Assembly: GCA_039028935.1 (NCBI GenBank) | Contig: JBCCHD010000014.1 | Span: 25,059 to 89,058, forward strand | Direction: 5' to 3' | DNA length: 64,000 nucleotides | DNA from: Pseudomonadota bacterium | Lineage (GTDB): Bacteria > Pseudomonadota > Gammaproteobacteria > Steroidobacterales > SZUA-146 | In this document: piece by piece, positions 9,142 to 18,971 of the stretch | Position numbering within the stretch: the stretch's first letter is position 1 | Layout: each line of letters starts with the position of its first letter | The notes under the pieces: model-generated | Told to the model about the DNA's origin: nothing | Database searches by the model: none | What the model saw: the letters and a program-made list of their open reading frames with translations, nothing else | Program-made: the position numbers and the translations under genes

Positions 9142-9630
9142 TCAGAGCGGCCAAACGGCGGAAAAATCGTGCTCAAAACCATCCGCCATACTCGCGCGCA
9201 AACTATCTGGATTCATCAGCAACAGGCAATCCCCTTGCCCCACCAGAACGGCTTCGCCGACGATGCGCGCGTAGTCGAGCTGTGACGGCGTGACGCCTGT
9301 CAGTTTGCCGTTCTCCACCCATGCGTCCTCTTGATTCGCATTGACCCGCGACAGCTCGAGAATGCGGCGCTCATGGTCATCAGGCCAACGATTTGCGATC
9401 GTTGACTGGAGCGAATTCCAGGCCGGAACACTGTACACACTGAGATGATAAAAACCGTGGTCCTGATTGTCGTGCGTGACGACATAGGCACCATCGGTCA
9501 GGGTGGTCGACACATCGATGGTGAGCGCGTCATCGAAGTGCACCGGAGTAATGCCGCGCAGCAGACGCTGAAACGAATGTTCGACATCCGGATTGAGTAC
9601 TTCGATGGGGATGGTTACGTCGTCGGACAT
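9142..9630 (-). CDS. Hypothetical protein, 162 residues
   Basis: I do not recognise this protein. It is acidic, with no signal peptide or membrane segment, and starts MSDDVTIPIEVLNPDVEHSF. The sequence has normal globular composition, with blocks such as DGAYVVTHDNQDHGFYHLSV and GEAVLVGQGDCLLLMNPDSL that read like paired beta strands. It lies about 90 bases upstream of the 2-oxoglutarate oxygenase on the same strand and could be co-transcribed with it, but there is no evidence of joint function. Coding is supported by length and codon pattern only. Confidence 0.6.
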   Translation of the reverse strand: MSDDVTIPIEVLNPDVEHSFQRLLRGITPVHFDDALTIDVSTTLTDGAYVVTHDNQDHGFYHLSVYSVPAWNSLQSTIANRWPDDHERRILELSRVNANQEDAWVENGKLTGVTPSQLDYARIVGEAVLVGQGDCLLLMNPDSLRASMADGFEHDFSAVWPL

Positions 9631-9800
9631 CGCACCGTCACTTCACACAAGACGACACCGGCCGATCGACACAGGAAAACGCCAACGGTCCCGTCACCGA
9701 ATAAATCTGCCGGTCATCCATGACTCTCAATTCCTTGCCCTCACGACCCGCGTGTCGTTGCACATTACTCAGCATGCTCGGTGAGGTGCCTCCCTGCTGA

Positions 9801-10292
9801 TTAGTAGCGCCCACCTCGGGTTAAAGATGTAAACGCCACGTCCAGATTCAGGGTGCCCGGCTCAAGTTTGCCGGTGCCTTTAGACAGCAGCACGCTGATC
9901 GTGCCAGCCGGCGCATCAACAATGAGTTCTCCGGCTTCATACATGCCGGTAAAAACCGCGCCAGGCGGCAGAGACTCGGGATCGACTTCCATCGAGTATC
10001 GCCCTTCACACAGGAAATCAACTTGCACAAAGCCTTTATTGTTCGTCACAAACTTCTCGGCGCCCAATTCAGCGTAGTGCGTCATTGAGAGGAAGAGCTC
10101 CGCTTTCGGAAAGCCCTCTTCGTCCCGCTCGTGAATGCCATTGTCATTGCGGTCGTGGAACACAGTGATATTGAGTTTGCCACCGCAATCAGCGTGACGA
10201 AAACCACTGCCCGTAATCTCAGCGTAGCCCACGGCGGCAAAGGCCAGCGCCAACATACCCGAGACTGAAAATACCAATGCGTTCTTGACCAT
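9801..10292 (-). CDS. Secreted SdrD-B/Cna-B-like protein
   Basis: A 163-residue exported protein. The signal peptide is MVKNALVFSVSGMLALAFAA with likely cleavage after GYA. The mature part contains ITVFHDRNDNGIHERDEEGF, the Asp/Asn-rich start typical of SdrD B-type or Cna-B-like immunoglobulin-fold repeats, which usually bind calcium, followed by FVTNNKGFVQVDFLCEGRYS and LPPGAVFTGM. Two cysteines (ADCGG and FLCEG) may pair. The gene is downstream of the DUF6502 gene, 42 bases away, on the same strand. A structural or adhesive extracytoplasmic role is inferred from the fold; no enzymatic motif is present. Confidence 0.65.
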   Translation of the reverse strand: MVKNALVFSVSGMLALAFAAVGYAEITGSGFRHADCGGKLNITVFHDRNDNGIHERDEEGFPKAELFLSMTHYAELGAEKFVTNNKGFVQVDFLCEGRYSMEVDPESLPPGAVFTGMYEAGELIVDAPAGTISVLLSKGTGKLEPGTLNLDVAFTSLTRGGRY

Positions 10293-10334
10293 TTTATTAC
10301 CCTGCTGCGTGTTTTATTGTCGTTGTATTAAATT

Positions 10335-11195
10335 CTAGTTGTCTTCGTTTACCGGTGCGGAATTGATTTCGTACACACCCACCCCAACGCGTTTCATCGG
10401 TTCTCCGGCTTCCGCATTCTCAACGTTCGACAACCAGTCGTCGACCCGCTCAAGAAAACGCTGACCTTCCTGTTCCAAGAAAGCATGAAACGCCGCCTCT
10501 TGCGAAGCGGGTATGTGCTGATTGGTTGCGATGCGTTCAAAACGACTGACCTGCCCTTCGTTCCGATGCAGATTGTAACTACCCGTTTCGGCAAGATCGG
10601 CCACGACGCGGCACACTCGATCCAGATTCGAGGCATCGGTTTTGCGTGGAATGTACTGGCGACTGCGCGCGATGATGCGTCCATCTGAAAGCGACTCAAC
10701 CGCGCCGACTTCCAGCAGCTCTTTGAGCATGGCAGACGACGGCGCAAGTTTGCCACTGTAGTCATCATACAGCGCATTAAATCCGGGCTCACCGTTGTGC
10801 CCTTCGATCGACAATGGCCTCGGATTGCCTTCATCGTCGGTGAATCGATCGTCTACGTACCAACCCAGTAGAATGCGCGACAAATGGCGCAGGCTATCGA
10901 GGCCCTCATCGTCTTGCGGAAAGTTTTTTTCGGCGTTGGCTTCGTCCAGCGCCGCGCGCACCATCGTACGCGACAACCCGGTGAGCATCGCGACACGCGA
11001 GATGTTGGTCTTGCGTCCGCGAATCCCAAACTCGTCTCTTGCCACATCGACATAGATACGGCGGACCGAAGATGAAAACGTCTGAAACGGCACGCCGGCG
11101 CGCAGCAAAATACCAACGATGGGCCGAAGTACCGTCGACAGTAATTTATTTTGCGTTTGACGAATCAGATACGAATAGTTGTGTGCAGCTTGCAT
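10335..11195 (-). CDS. DUF6502 family protein
   Basis: A 286-residue cytosolic protein matching, by recall, the DUF6502 family found in many marine gammaproteobacteria. The N-terminal region contains RPIVGILLRAGVPFQTFSSS, then a probable winged-helix or helix-turn-helix stretch around TNISRVAMLTGLSRTMVRAA (about residues 63-82), which suggests a DNA-binding regulator. The remainder is helical and charged with no catalytic motif. GGAGCGGG lies just before the ATG at 11195. It is directly upstream of the secreted SdrD-B-like gene and preceded by the nested inverted repeat at 11259-11316. Function is unknown; regulation is inferred only from the helix-turn-helix-like segment. Confidence 0.65.
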   Translation of the reverse strand: MQAAHNYSYLIRQTQNKLLSTVLRPIVGILLRAGVPFQTFSSSVRRIYVDVARDEFGIRGRKTNISRVAMLTGLSRTMVRAALDEANAEKNFPQDDEGLDSLRHLSRILLGWYVDDRFTDDEGNPRPLSIEGHNGEPGFNALYDDYSGKLAPSSAMLKELLEVGAVESLSDGRIIARSRQYIPRKTDASNLDRVCRVVADLAETGSYNLHRNEGQVSRFERIATNQHIPASQEAAFHAFLEQEGQRFLERVDDWLSNVENAEAGEPMKRVGVGVYEINSAPVNEDN

Positions 11196-11611
11196 AAAAC
11201 CCGCTCCATAGACTTCGCGATGATCGCCCTATCATCGAATTAATTAAACGTTAGATACGCAAAGAGCCGCTGTTCGTTATTCGAACGGTTTTATCTTTAA
11301 TTAGTGGGCTCTTTGCATTGTTCCCATTGACGATAATACTAACCTGATCGAGCAGTGGAGGGAAAATGCCGAGCATTTACCCGAGTCCCGCCACGACGAT
11401 TGGCGAAGCGATGTGACATATTACGTCGATTCCATTGGCGTGGCGCCGCTCTATGGGCACCGCATGCCGGCCATGCGAATTCTATAATTATCAATAAATT
11501 CATAGATTTAATAAAGCCTCAAGCCACACCAGGGCCAATCGGTCACAGGCCGGCACGCAGTGCGGGGTCGATTCACGCAACGCAGCCACACCCACACCTC
11601 ATCGCGCGTGA
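11196..11611. other. Non-coding stretch with nested inverted repeat and AT-rich patch
   Basis: These roughly 415 bases separate the DUF6502 gene from the end of the flavoprotein gene. The only clear structure is the nested inverted repeat described separately. An AT-rich patch at about 11479-11515 (TTCTATAATTATCAATAAA) could hold promoter elements reading toward the DUF6502 gene, about 280 bases away. A short plus-strand frame at 11355 has no supporting features and is not called. Confidence 0.5.
11259..11316. repeat. Nested inverted repeat, 10-bp outer arms
   Basis: A perfect 10-base inverted repeat (GCAAAGAGCC at 11259-11268 and GGCTCTTTGC at 11307-11316) encloses a second hairpin (GTTCG, loop TTATT, CGAAC at 11272-11286). 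It lies 64 bases upstream of the DUF6502 start codon. There is no T-tract immediately after either arm, so a normal terminator is unlikely. It could be a leader structure, an operator or a remnant of a small mobile repeat. Confidence 0.6.
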
Positions 11612-13435
11612 TTAATCGCCGATGAGTTCTGAAACCGCACGATGAGCATGGAAAATCGCGGCGTCGGTCGTGGCTTCAGCGCCCGCGTCGGAGTTAGCGA
11701 TCGCAATGCGCCCAAAGGGCTGACGGCCAATAACCCATGGCTTTTCCGATTCATCTGTCCACGCGGGCTCCCACAGCAAATCGGGGCTGTACGAATAGCC
11801 GTGCGACCAGCGATTAACGGTAATACCCACCACATCACGCTCAGCGTTGAAACCAAACTTACCCACCACTTGCTCGATCTGGTCGATCGCGTGCTGCTCG
11901 TAAGTGGAAAAGGGCAAACCCAGCATCTGGCGCCGTCCGGCCCGCCACTGTTCTGGACCTTGGATATCCGTAAAGTGCGGCACATGGCACATGTGCAGAA
12001 TCATGGGGTCATTCGGGCCATCGCCGTAGTCGTACGTACCCATTGAAACGGGATAATCAAACTCAATCTGCTTATAAAAATCGTTGGTGAAGTAAATATA
12101 CGACGCCCCCAGTTTTTTAAACGCACGCCAATTGCGCAATGCGACCTTTGTGTACACAAGCGGAATTTTCACGTTGTAATTGAGACCCTCAACTTGTTTC
12201 TTAGGCAACTCCGAACACAAATAGGGAATCGCACTGTTGTAGCAGGCCATGACGCAGTGGCGAGCGCGCACAGTGCGCGGTACATCGCGCAGGTAGGTCA
12301 CATCGACGGCATCCTTCGACGCGGTGTGACGTACATCCACAACCGTACTGTTTAACCGTATCGCTACCGCCTGGTCTTTTTGATCGAGTTTCGAATAGTC
12401 GGCCCGTTCGGTAACCACATCTTCCATCGACACGCCCGGCATCGCGGCAGGTATTAAGGCACGAACCAACAGACGCGCCACCGACGCGTTGCCATCTGGA
12501 AAATGAAAGATATACGGCTCGCTACCACGATAACCCACCCGCGGCATGGTCCAGCGCAAGCCCGGCATACCACCACCGTCGTCGTAGTTGGGAATGTGAA
12601 TCGCCGGGATCTCGTCAATGCCGACACACCAAAAGCTAATACCCCATCGACGGTAGAGCTCGAGCACCTGCTGATCAACCTTTACATAGTCTTTGAGATA
12701 GTCGTAGTAACTAATCCGACTCAGTAACGCGTATTTTTCTTCTCGCGTCAGACCGGCAAGATAGTCGGTCTCCTCCGTAAACGCCCGAACCAGATCCTGC
12801 CGAGCTGTGTCGGACAGCGGCGCCCGTGCTGCAAATTCATGCCAAGGGAGATCGCCATACCCATTGACCACTTTTCTCTCACCATAGGTCGCTTCATCAA
12901 ACACAACCGCCATCTGCATCTCGTGGCGCGCGTTAAATTCCTGATCAAAGTAAGTGTAAAAGCGCTGCACATCGATACCAACATCCTTTAGCAGCTGGCT
13001 GGCGATGTCGGTATAGGAGCCGGGCGAGTCGATCGACTCGGTGCCGCCATAGGTGATCGTGGTTCTCTTGTCGATGGTGAATTCATTGCGTTTGGCATGC
13101 CCGCCAAAATCATCGTGATTATCGAGCAGCAACACCCGCGCGTCAGGGTTTTTACGTCGATAGTAATACGCGGCCGCTAAACCGCTAATGCCGGCGCCCA
13201 CCACAACCAGATCGTATTCTGCCTCCGGTGTTTGCGGCGGCCAAGTTTTACCCGCTACTCTGCGGTGCATGGTTTCCCATGAGCCATCGTGCGAGCCACG
13301 TAATCCAGTCAAGGCAGGCGGGTAGTACTCGGCATGCTGCTGGGCCACGGCGCCAAACGCGTCGATCCAAGGCGAAGTCAGGCTGGCGCCGACCGTCACC
13401 GCCGTACCATTTAAAAATTCACGCCGTGTGATCAC
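11612..13435 (-). CDS. Tat-exported spermidine dehydrogenase-like flavoprotein
   Basis: An FAD-dependent oxidoreductase of about 607 residues. I prefer the GTG at 13435, preceded by GGGAG at six bases, because the protein then begins with a twin-arginine signal (ITRREFLNGTAVTVGASL); a longer frame to 13474 lacks such support. The dinucleotide-binding fingerprint is YDLVVVGAGISGLAAAYYYR. Overall length and blocks such as THE GGHAKRNEFTI region and the C-terminal GRIAIANSDAGAEATTDAAI agree with spermidine dehydrogenase (SpdH) of Pseudomonas, which oxidises polyamines in the periplasm. The substrate assignment is from family resemblance. The gene is co-directional with the multicopper oxidase 83 bases upstream, but no functional link is known. 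Confidence 0.75.
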   Translation of the reverse strand: MITRREFLNGTAVTVGASLTSPWIDAFGAVAQQHAEYYPPALTGLRGSHDGSWETMHRRVAGKTWPPQTPEAEYDLVVVGAGISGLAAAYYYRRKNPDARVLLLDNHDDFGGHAKRNEFTIDKRTTITYGGTESIDSPGSYTDIASQLLKDVGIDVQRFYTYFDQEFNARHEMQMAVVFDEATYGERKVVNGYGDLPWHEFAARAPLSDTARQDLVRAFTEETDYLAGLTREEKYALLSRISYYDYLKDYVKVDQQVLELYRRWGISFWCVGIDEIPAIHIPNYDDGGGMPGLRWTMPRVGYRGSEPYIFHFPDGNASVARLLVRALIPAAMPGVSMEDVVTERADYSKLDQKDQAVAIRLNSTVVDVRHTASKDAVDVTYLRDVPRTVRARHCVMACYNSAIPYLCSELPKKQVEGLNYNVKIPLVYTKVALRNWRAFKKLGASYIYFTNDFYKQIEFDYPVSMGTYDYGDGPNDPMILHMCHVPHFTDIQGPEQWRAGRRQMLGLPFSTYEQHAIDQIEQVVGKFGFNAERDVVGITVNRWSHGYSYSPDLLWEPAWTDESEKPWVIGRQPFGRIAIANSDAGAEATTDAAIFHAHRAVSELIGD

Positions 13436-13518
13436 ACAATTCTCCCGGTGGTTATTGACACGTTTCAACACCACCCTACCTGAGGCGCGAACACCCGTCG
13501 ACGTTACGTGTCCTTCAC

Positions 13519-15570
13519 CTAAAAACGAAACTCAAATCCGGCACCAGTACCAAACTCGGAATGCGTATTCACGACCAAATCCAGGTTTTTGCGGAGGGTA
13601 TACCCCAACGTTGCAGACCATTCCTCTTCTTCTTCGGTGTCGTATTCCGCTTCCAGCTCGAGATGAAGGCGACTGGTTAACTGCAGCTCTTTTTCCAGCA
13701 TCAGGCGCACCTCTCCCTCTTGATTCACTCGCAGTTGGCTCTCAAAAAGATACGGGAGTAAGTAGTTGACCGCCGCGTACACCTCTGTCTCTTGATCTTC
13801 GTCGAGACTGTCACTGAGCTCTACGCCAAACTCCGTGGATAAAAAACGATCGTAATAATGGCCATAACTCAGTTCGACCTCATAGTCGTTTTCGCGGTCC
13901 AACTCCCACTTAGCCATCCAGGTTTTCCGCGTGTTGGCAAACACCGCCTTTCCAGCCGACATGTGACTCATCAGACCCGTGTCCGTCCATCGATACCATG
14001 GCTCTTTCTTATTTTTGAACATGTCATGCCACTTGACCATATCCGCGTCATACTCTGAATCGTTGTACGAGAAGATGCGCGACATGCCCCCTTTCATATG
14101 ATAGAGAACGTGGCAATGGAAAAACCAGTCTCGCTCTGCATTCGCATCAAACTCAATGACACGCCGCCCCATAGGCGGCACATCCACCGTGTGTTTCAAT
14201 GGTGAGTATTTGCCGTACTGGTTAATCACTCGAAAAAAATGTCCGTGCAAATGCATTGGGTGATGCATCATCGTTTCGTTTATGAGCGTAATTCTGATTC
14301 GTTCGCCTCGATTGATCTTAATGTAGTCAACTTCTCGAAGCGTCTTGCCGTTGAACGCCCAAACGTAGCGATTCATGTCACCGTTTAATGTGAACTCGAT
14401 ATCTCTAACCGGCTGCGACGCCCACATTCGTGTATCGACTCGCGCCTGCAATTGATCGTAGGGTGTCATCGGGCGATCCTCCGTGGCACCGTGCATAGAG
14501 TGATCCATACCACCATGCATCGAGTGGTCCATCTCGCCATGGCCACCCATATCCCCATGCCCGGCGTGCAAGTTATATAGATCCGGCGCTGGCACATCCG
14601 GCGCATACAGAATCTCATTGGACTTGGTGTCGCCGATGAACAATGACGTGTGCCCAGAACCATCTTGTGCCGTGGCGCGGAACTCCGCCATGCCGGACTC
14701 AGGTACTTTAACGGTGACGTCATAAGTCTCCGCAATGGTCATCAAATTGCGCGCGACGCGCACCGGCTGTACGCGCAACCCATCGGCCGCAACGATCCGC
14801 TGTCGATGCGCGGCGTACTCAGTATAAAAGTAAGTCGATGCGCCCGCGTTGATAATTCGCAGCTTAACGATCTCACCGGGCTTCGCCGCCAAATAGTCAG
14901 CCTTTTTCCCGTTGGTCAGAAACGCGTCGTAGGCTACATCGGAAATATCCATTGGTGGCATCCGATCCGAGGACTGCTGCAACATCGCGCCTATCGCATC
15001 ACGTTGTAGAGCACCCCAGATACTTTGCATGGCCCCTTTTTTTAACGCGTAATAGTGACTCCCCCGCTTTAGCGTTCGCATTACTTCATTAGGGTCCTCG
15101 TCGGTCCAATCGGACAAGACCACCACATGCTCGCGATCCGCCTCGCGCTCATCGATTTCGTCATGGATCACAATCGACCCATACACCCCGCGCTGCTCTT
15201 GCAGTCCGGTATGCGAGTGATACCAGTAGGTACCACTGTGGACGAGTGGAAACTCGAACGTCAGTGTCTTGCCCGGCTTGAGGGGTGGCGTTGTAAGGTA
15301 GGGTACGCCGTCCTGGCGATTGGGAAGCAAAATCCCGTGCCAGTGAATCGACGTTTCAACATCCAACTTATTGTGCACATTGACCGTGAGCGTATCACCG
15401 AGCGTAGCCTCAATAGTTGGACCGGGTATTCCACCATTCACGGTCATCGCCATGCGCGGTGTACCTGAGTAATTCACTGTCGCTTGGTCAATAACTAAGT
15501 CATAAGAACGCATTTCAGCGAATGCGCTGAATGCAAATAAAGAAAAGAGCAAAAATAGTAATGGGCGCAT
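13519..15570 (-). CDS. CopA-like multicopper oxidase fused to barrel-like tail
   Basis: A periplasmic or outer-membrane protein of about 683 residues. The ATG at 15570 has GGAG six bases upstream and gives a signal peptide (MRPLLFLLFSLFAFSAFA). All four copper motifs are intact: HWHG, WYHSH, HPMHLHGHFF and HCHVLYHMKGGM. A Met/His-rich loop (AGHGDMGGHGEMDHSMHGGM) near the middle is typical of CopA-type copper-resistance oxidases. After the oxidase domain, the last 130 or so residues (from about KWELDRENDYEVELSYGHYY) alternate hydrophobic and polar residues and end GFEFRF with a terminal aromatic, as in outer-membrane barrels such as CopB. No separate copB follows. It would detoxify Cu(I); coupling to a small Cys/His-rich gene upstream supports copper handling. 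Confidence 0.85.
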   Translation of the reverse strand: MRPLLFLLFSLFAFSAFAEMRSYDLVIDQATVNYSGTPRMAMTVNGGIPGPTIEATLGDTLTVNVHNKLDVETSIHWHGILLPNRQDGVPYLTTPPLKPGKTLTFEFPLVHSGTYWYHSHTGLQEQRGVYGSIVIHDEIDEREADREHVVVLSDWTDEDPNEVMRTLKRGSHYYALKKGAMQSIWGALQRDAIGAMLQQSSDRMPPMDISDVAYDAFLTNGKKADYLAAKPGEIVKLRIINAGASTYFYTEYAAHRQRIVAADGLRVQPVRVARNLMTIAETYDVTVKVPESGMAEFRATAQDGSGHTSLFIGDTKSNEILYAPDVPAPDLYNLHAGHGDMGGHGEMDHSMHGGMDHSMHGATEDRPMTPYDQLQARVDTRMWASQPVRDIEFTLNGDMNRYVWAFNGKTLREVDYIKINRGERIRITLINETMMHHPMHLHGHFFRVINQYGKYSPLKHTVDVPPMGRRVIEFDANAERDWFFHCHVLYHMKGGMSRIFSYNDSEYDADMVKWHDMFKNKKEPWYRWTDTGLMSHMSAGKAVFANTRKTWMAKWELDRENDYEVELSYGHYYDRFLSTEFGVELSDSLDEDQETEVYAAVNYLLPYLFESQLRVNQEGEVRLMLEKELQLTSRLHLELEAEYDTEEEEEWSATLGYTLRKNLDLVVNTHSEFGTGAGFEFRF

Positions 15571-15628
15571 AACACACTCCGCGATCAGATAGACAACACA
15601 TCGGTGCAGCCGCAATAGGCTGCTCTGA

Positions 15629-15946
15629 TCAGGCGCGGGTCGGCGGACGCAACGGCGCTTCGGTTATCGATGCCAGCGCGCACGCAAGATCGTCCGCCAC
15701 GCCCAGGGCGGGATCGAGAATGGATAGATCAAAATGATGACGCGGCCCCATCGAAGTAACGCCGTCTACACATTCACAGTGTTCGGTTGAAAGATCACTT
15801 GCGCTATGAGCAGCCTCATCCGGACAGCAATCGTGCGCCGGCTGGTGAATCGCCTGCGGGACCGTATCGGTAACATCACAAAAACTCGGCACCGCAAAAA
15901 GCTGACCGACCACCGCCACAACCAAAAAGGTAAGAAGCACGCGCAT
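15629..15946 (-). CDS. Small secreted Cys/His-rich protein
   Basis: A 105-residue protein with a signal peptide (MRVLLTFLVVAVVGQLFAVP). The mature part has clustered potential metal ligands: HQPAHDCCPDEAAH and STEHCECVDG. It lies 58 bases upstream of the multicopper oxidase and reads the same way, so a role in binding or delivering copper in the periplasm is plausible, similar to small proteins often placed in front of copper oxidases. This is inference from composition and context; I know no named family for it. No strong ribosome site was seen before the ATG. Confidence 0.55.
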   Translation of the reverse strand: MRVLLTFLVVAVVGQLFAVPSFCDVTDTVPQAIHQPAHDCCPDEAAHSASDLSTEHCECVDGVTSMGPRHHFDLSILDPALGVADDLACALASITEAPLRPPTRA

Positions 15947-16054
15947 GCGGTGACGTTAGCACACCATCTTGATGAACAGAAGCCGCCACCCACCGCAGGC
16001 CCGCAGGGCGATGCAACCCGCCCGCTCGCCGGCTAAATGACCCATCGCGGATAC

Positions 16055-16087
16055 AAAAAACCGCCGATCGCACGGGTCGATCGGCGG
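16055..16087 (-). terminator. Intrinsic terminator of the atp operon
   Basis: On the minus strand a perfect 10-base stem (CCGCCGATCG and its complement, 7-base loop) is followed by six T. It lies 24 bases past the atpC stop codon, where the operon should end. Confidence 0.9.
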
Positions 16088-16110
16088 TTATCGATGGATT
16101 GGTGGCGCCG

Positions 16111-16533
16111 TTATTTTTTGGCGGCTTTGAGGTGGCGCAGCACTTTAAGTCGCGCTGCGGCTTCCGCCAGATCCGACTGGGCCCGACTGAAATCCGTGTG
16201 ATTTGCCGCACCGGACAACGCTTCTCGAGCGGCTTTTTCGGCTTCTTCAGCTGCCGCCTCGTCGATGTCATCCGCCCGCAGCGCGGTGTCGGCCAAGATG
16301 GTGACATTGAATGGCTGAATTTCAAGAATGCCGCCCGAGACAAAAAAGAACTCTTCGTTGCCCTCTTCATCCAACAGACGCACCTCACCGGACTGCAGTG
16401 CCGTAATGAGCGGCGCATGGCGAGGCGCAATGCCTAGCTCACCCATCATGCCGGGCACAATGACTCTCGCGGCGTTACCATCAAACAGCGCGCCTTCGGC
16501 GCTTACAATGTCAACGTGAATGGTGCTGGCCAT
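16111..16533 (-). CDS. atpC: ATP synthase F1 epsilon subunit
   Basis: The 140-residue epsilon subunit, part of the central stalk of F1 that couples rotation to catalysis and can inhibit ATP hydrolysis. The N-terminal beta-sandwich is clear in HVDIVSAEGALFDGNAARVI and the conserved block VPGMMGELGIAPRHAPLITA. The C-terminal helical hairpin is rich in Ala and Glu (AAAEEAEKAAREALSG) and ends LRHLKAAKK. Length is normal for the family. It is the last gene of the operon, 76 bases after atpD, and is followed by a strong terminator. Confidence 0.97.
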   Translation of the reverse strand: MASTIHVDIVSAEGALFDGNAARVIVPGMMGELGIAPRHAPLITALQSGEVRLLDEEGNEEFFFVSGGILEIQPFNVTILADTALRADDIDEAAAEEAEKAAREALSGAANHTDFSRAQSDLAEAAARLKVLRHLKAAKK

Positions 16534-16609
16534 ACTTCTTTGCCTGATTGGTTAGTAATACAAGTGTGCAATTCGGTCACGGACGGGCCCGCTAACGCGA
16601 GCCGTACCA

Positions 16610-18064
<1,455 letters not shown>

Positions 18065-18928
18065 TTAAACGGCCGCTGCACCGCCTACAATTTCTGATAG
18101 TTCCTGCGTAATCGCCGCTTGGCGCGCTTTGTTGTACACCAGCTGCAGATTGTCGATGATCTCGCCCGCATTCTCAGAGGCACTCTTCATTGCCACCATT
18201 CGCGCCGACATTTCACTCGCCACATTCTCAAGCGCGGCGCGATAGACCTGCGATTCGATGTAGCGCAGCAGCAACTCATCAAGCAGCTCGGCCGCGTCGG
18301 GCTCGTAAATGTAGTCCCAGTTGTCCTGCAAGTCGTCAGCGTCGAGGGTTTCTGCCGGCAGCAACGTGGTGATGGTCGGCGTTTGGCTCATCGTATTCAC
18401 AAATACGTTGTTCGCCAAAAACAGACGATCGATACTGCCTTCGGAATAATCATCCAACATCACTTTGACGGTGCCGATTAAATCCGCAATTTTGGGTTTA
18501 TCACCAAGATGCGTTACCTGGGCTTTGACGTTGCCGCCAAACCGCTGGAAGAACGAAGAGCCTTTGGCACCGATCAGACACAAGTTCACCTCAACGCCTT
18601 TGGCGTTCCACTGAGCCATATCCGCGACGAGCGCCTTGAGTAGGTTCACGTTCAAACCACCACACAGGCCGCGGTCGGTTGTCACGACAATGTACCCAAC
18701 GCTCTTTACTTCCTCGCGCTCCGTCAAAAACGGGTGGCGATAGTCTGGATTCGCCTTGTTAAGGTGACCGATAACCGCGCTGATCTTTTGCGCGTAAGGC
18801 CGAGACATGGCCATACGATCCTGTGCTTTACGCATCTTACTCGCCGCCACCATCTCCATGGCTTTGGTGATCTTTTGAGTGTTCTTCACACTCTTGATCT
18901 TAGTGCGTATCTCTTTTGCGCCTGACAT
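18065..18928 (-). CDS. atpG: ATP synthase F1 gamma subunit
   Basis: The 287-residue gamma subunit, the rotating shaft of F1. The N-terminal helix begins [20 protein letters not shown] with the conserved [19 protein letters not shown], and the C-terminal helix carries [31 protein letters not shown] in two adjacent segments, both hallmarks of gamma. The Rossmann-like middle contains [15 protein letters not shown]. Size equals that of E. coli gamma. It lies 43 bases downstream of atpA and 75 bases upstream of atpD in the usual order. Confidence 0.97.
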   Translation of the reverse strand: MSGAKEIRTKIKSVKNTQKITKAMEMVAASKMRKAQDRMAMSRPYAQKISAVIGHLNKANPDYRHPFLTEREEVKSVGYIVVTTDRGLCGGLNVNLLKALVADMAQWNAKGVEVNLCLIGAKGSSFFQRFGGNVKAQVTHLGDKPKIADLIGTVKVMLDDYSEGSIDRLFLANNVFVNTMSQTPTITTLLPAETLDADDLQDNWDYIYEPDAAELLDELLLRYIESQVYRAALENVASEMSARMVAMKSASENAGEIIDNLQLVYNKARQAAITQELSEIVGGAAAV

Positions 18929-18971
18929 AGTGCGTTCGCCTTAGCTGCGTTGACCGTAGGGTGTGGAGCGT

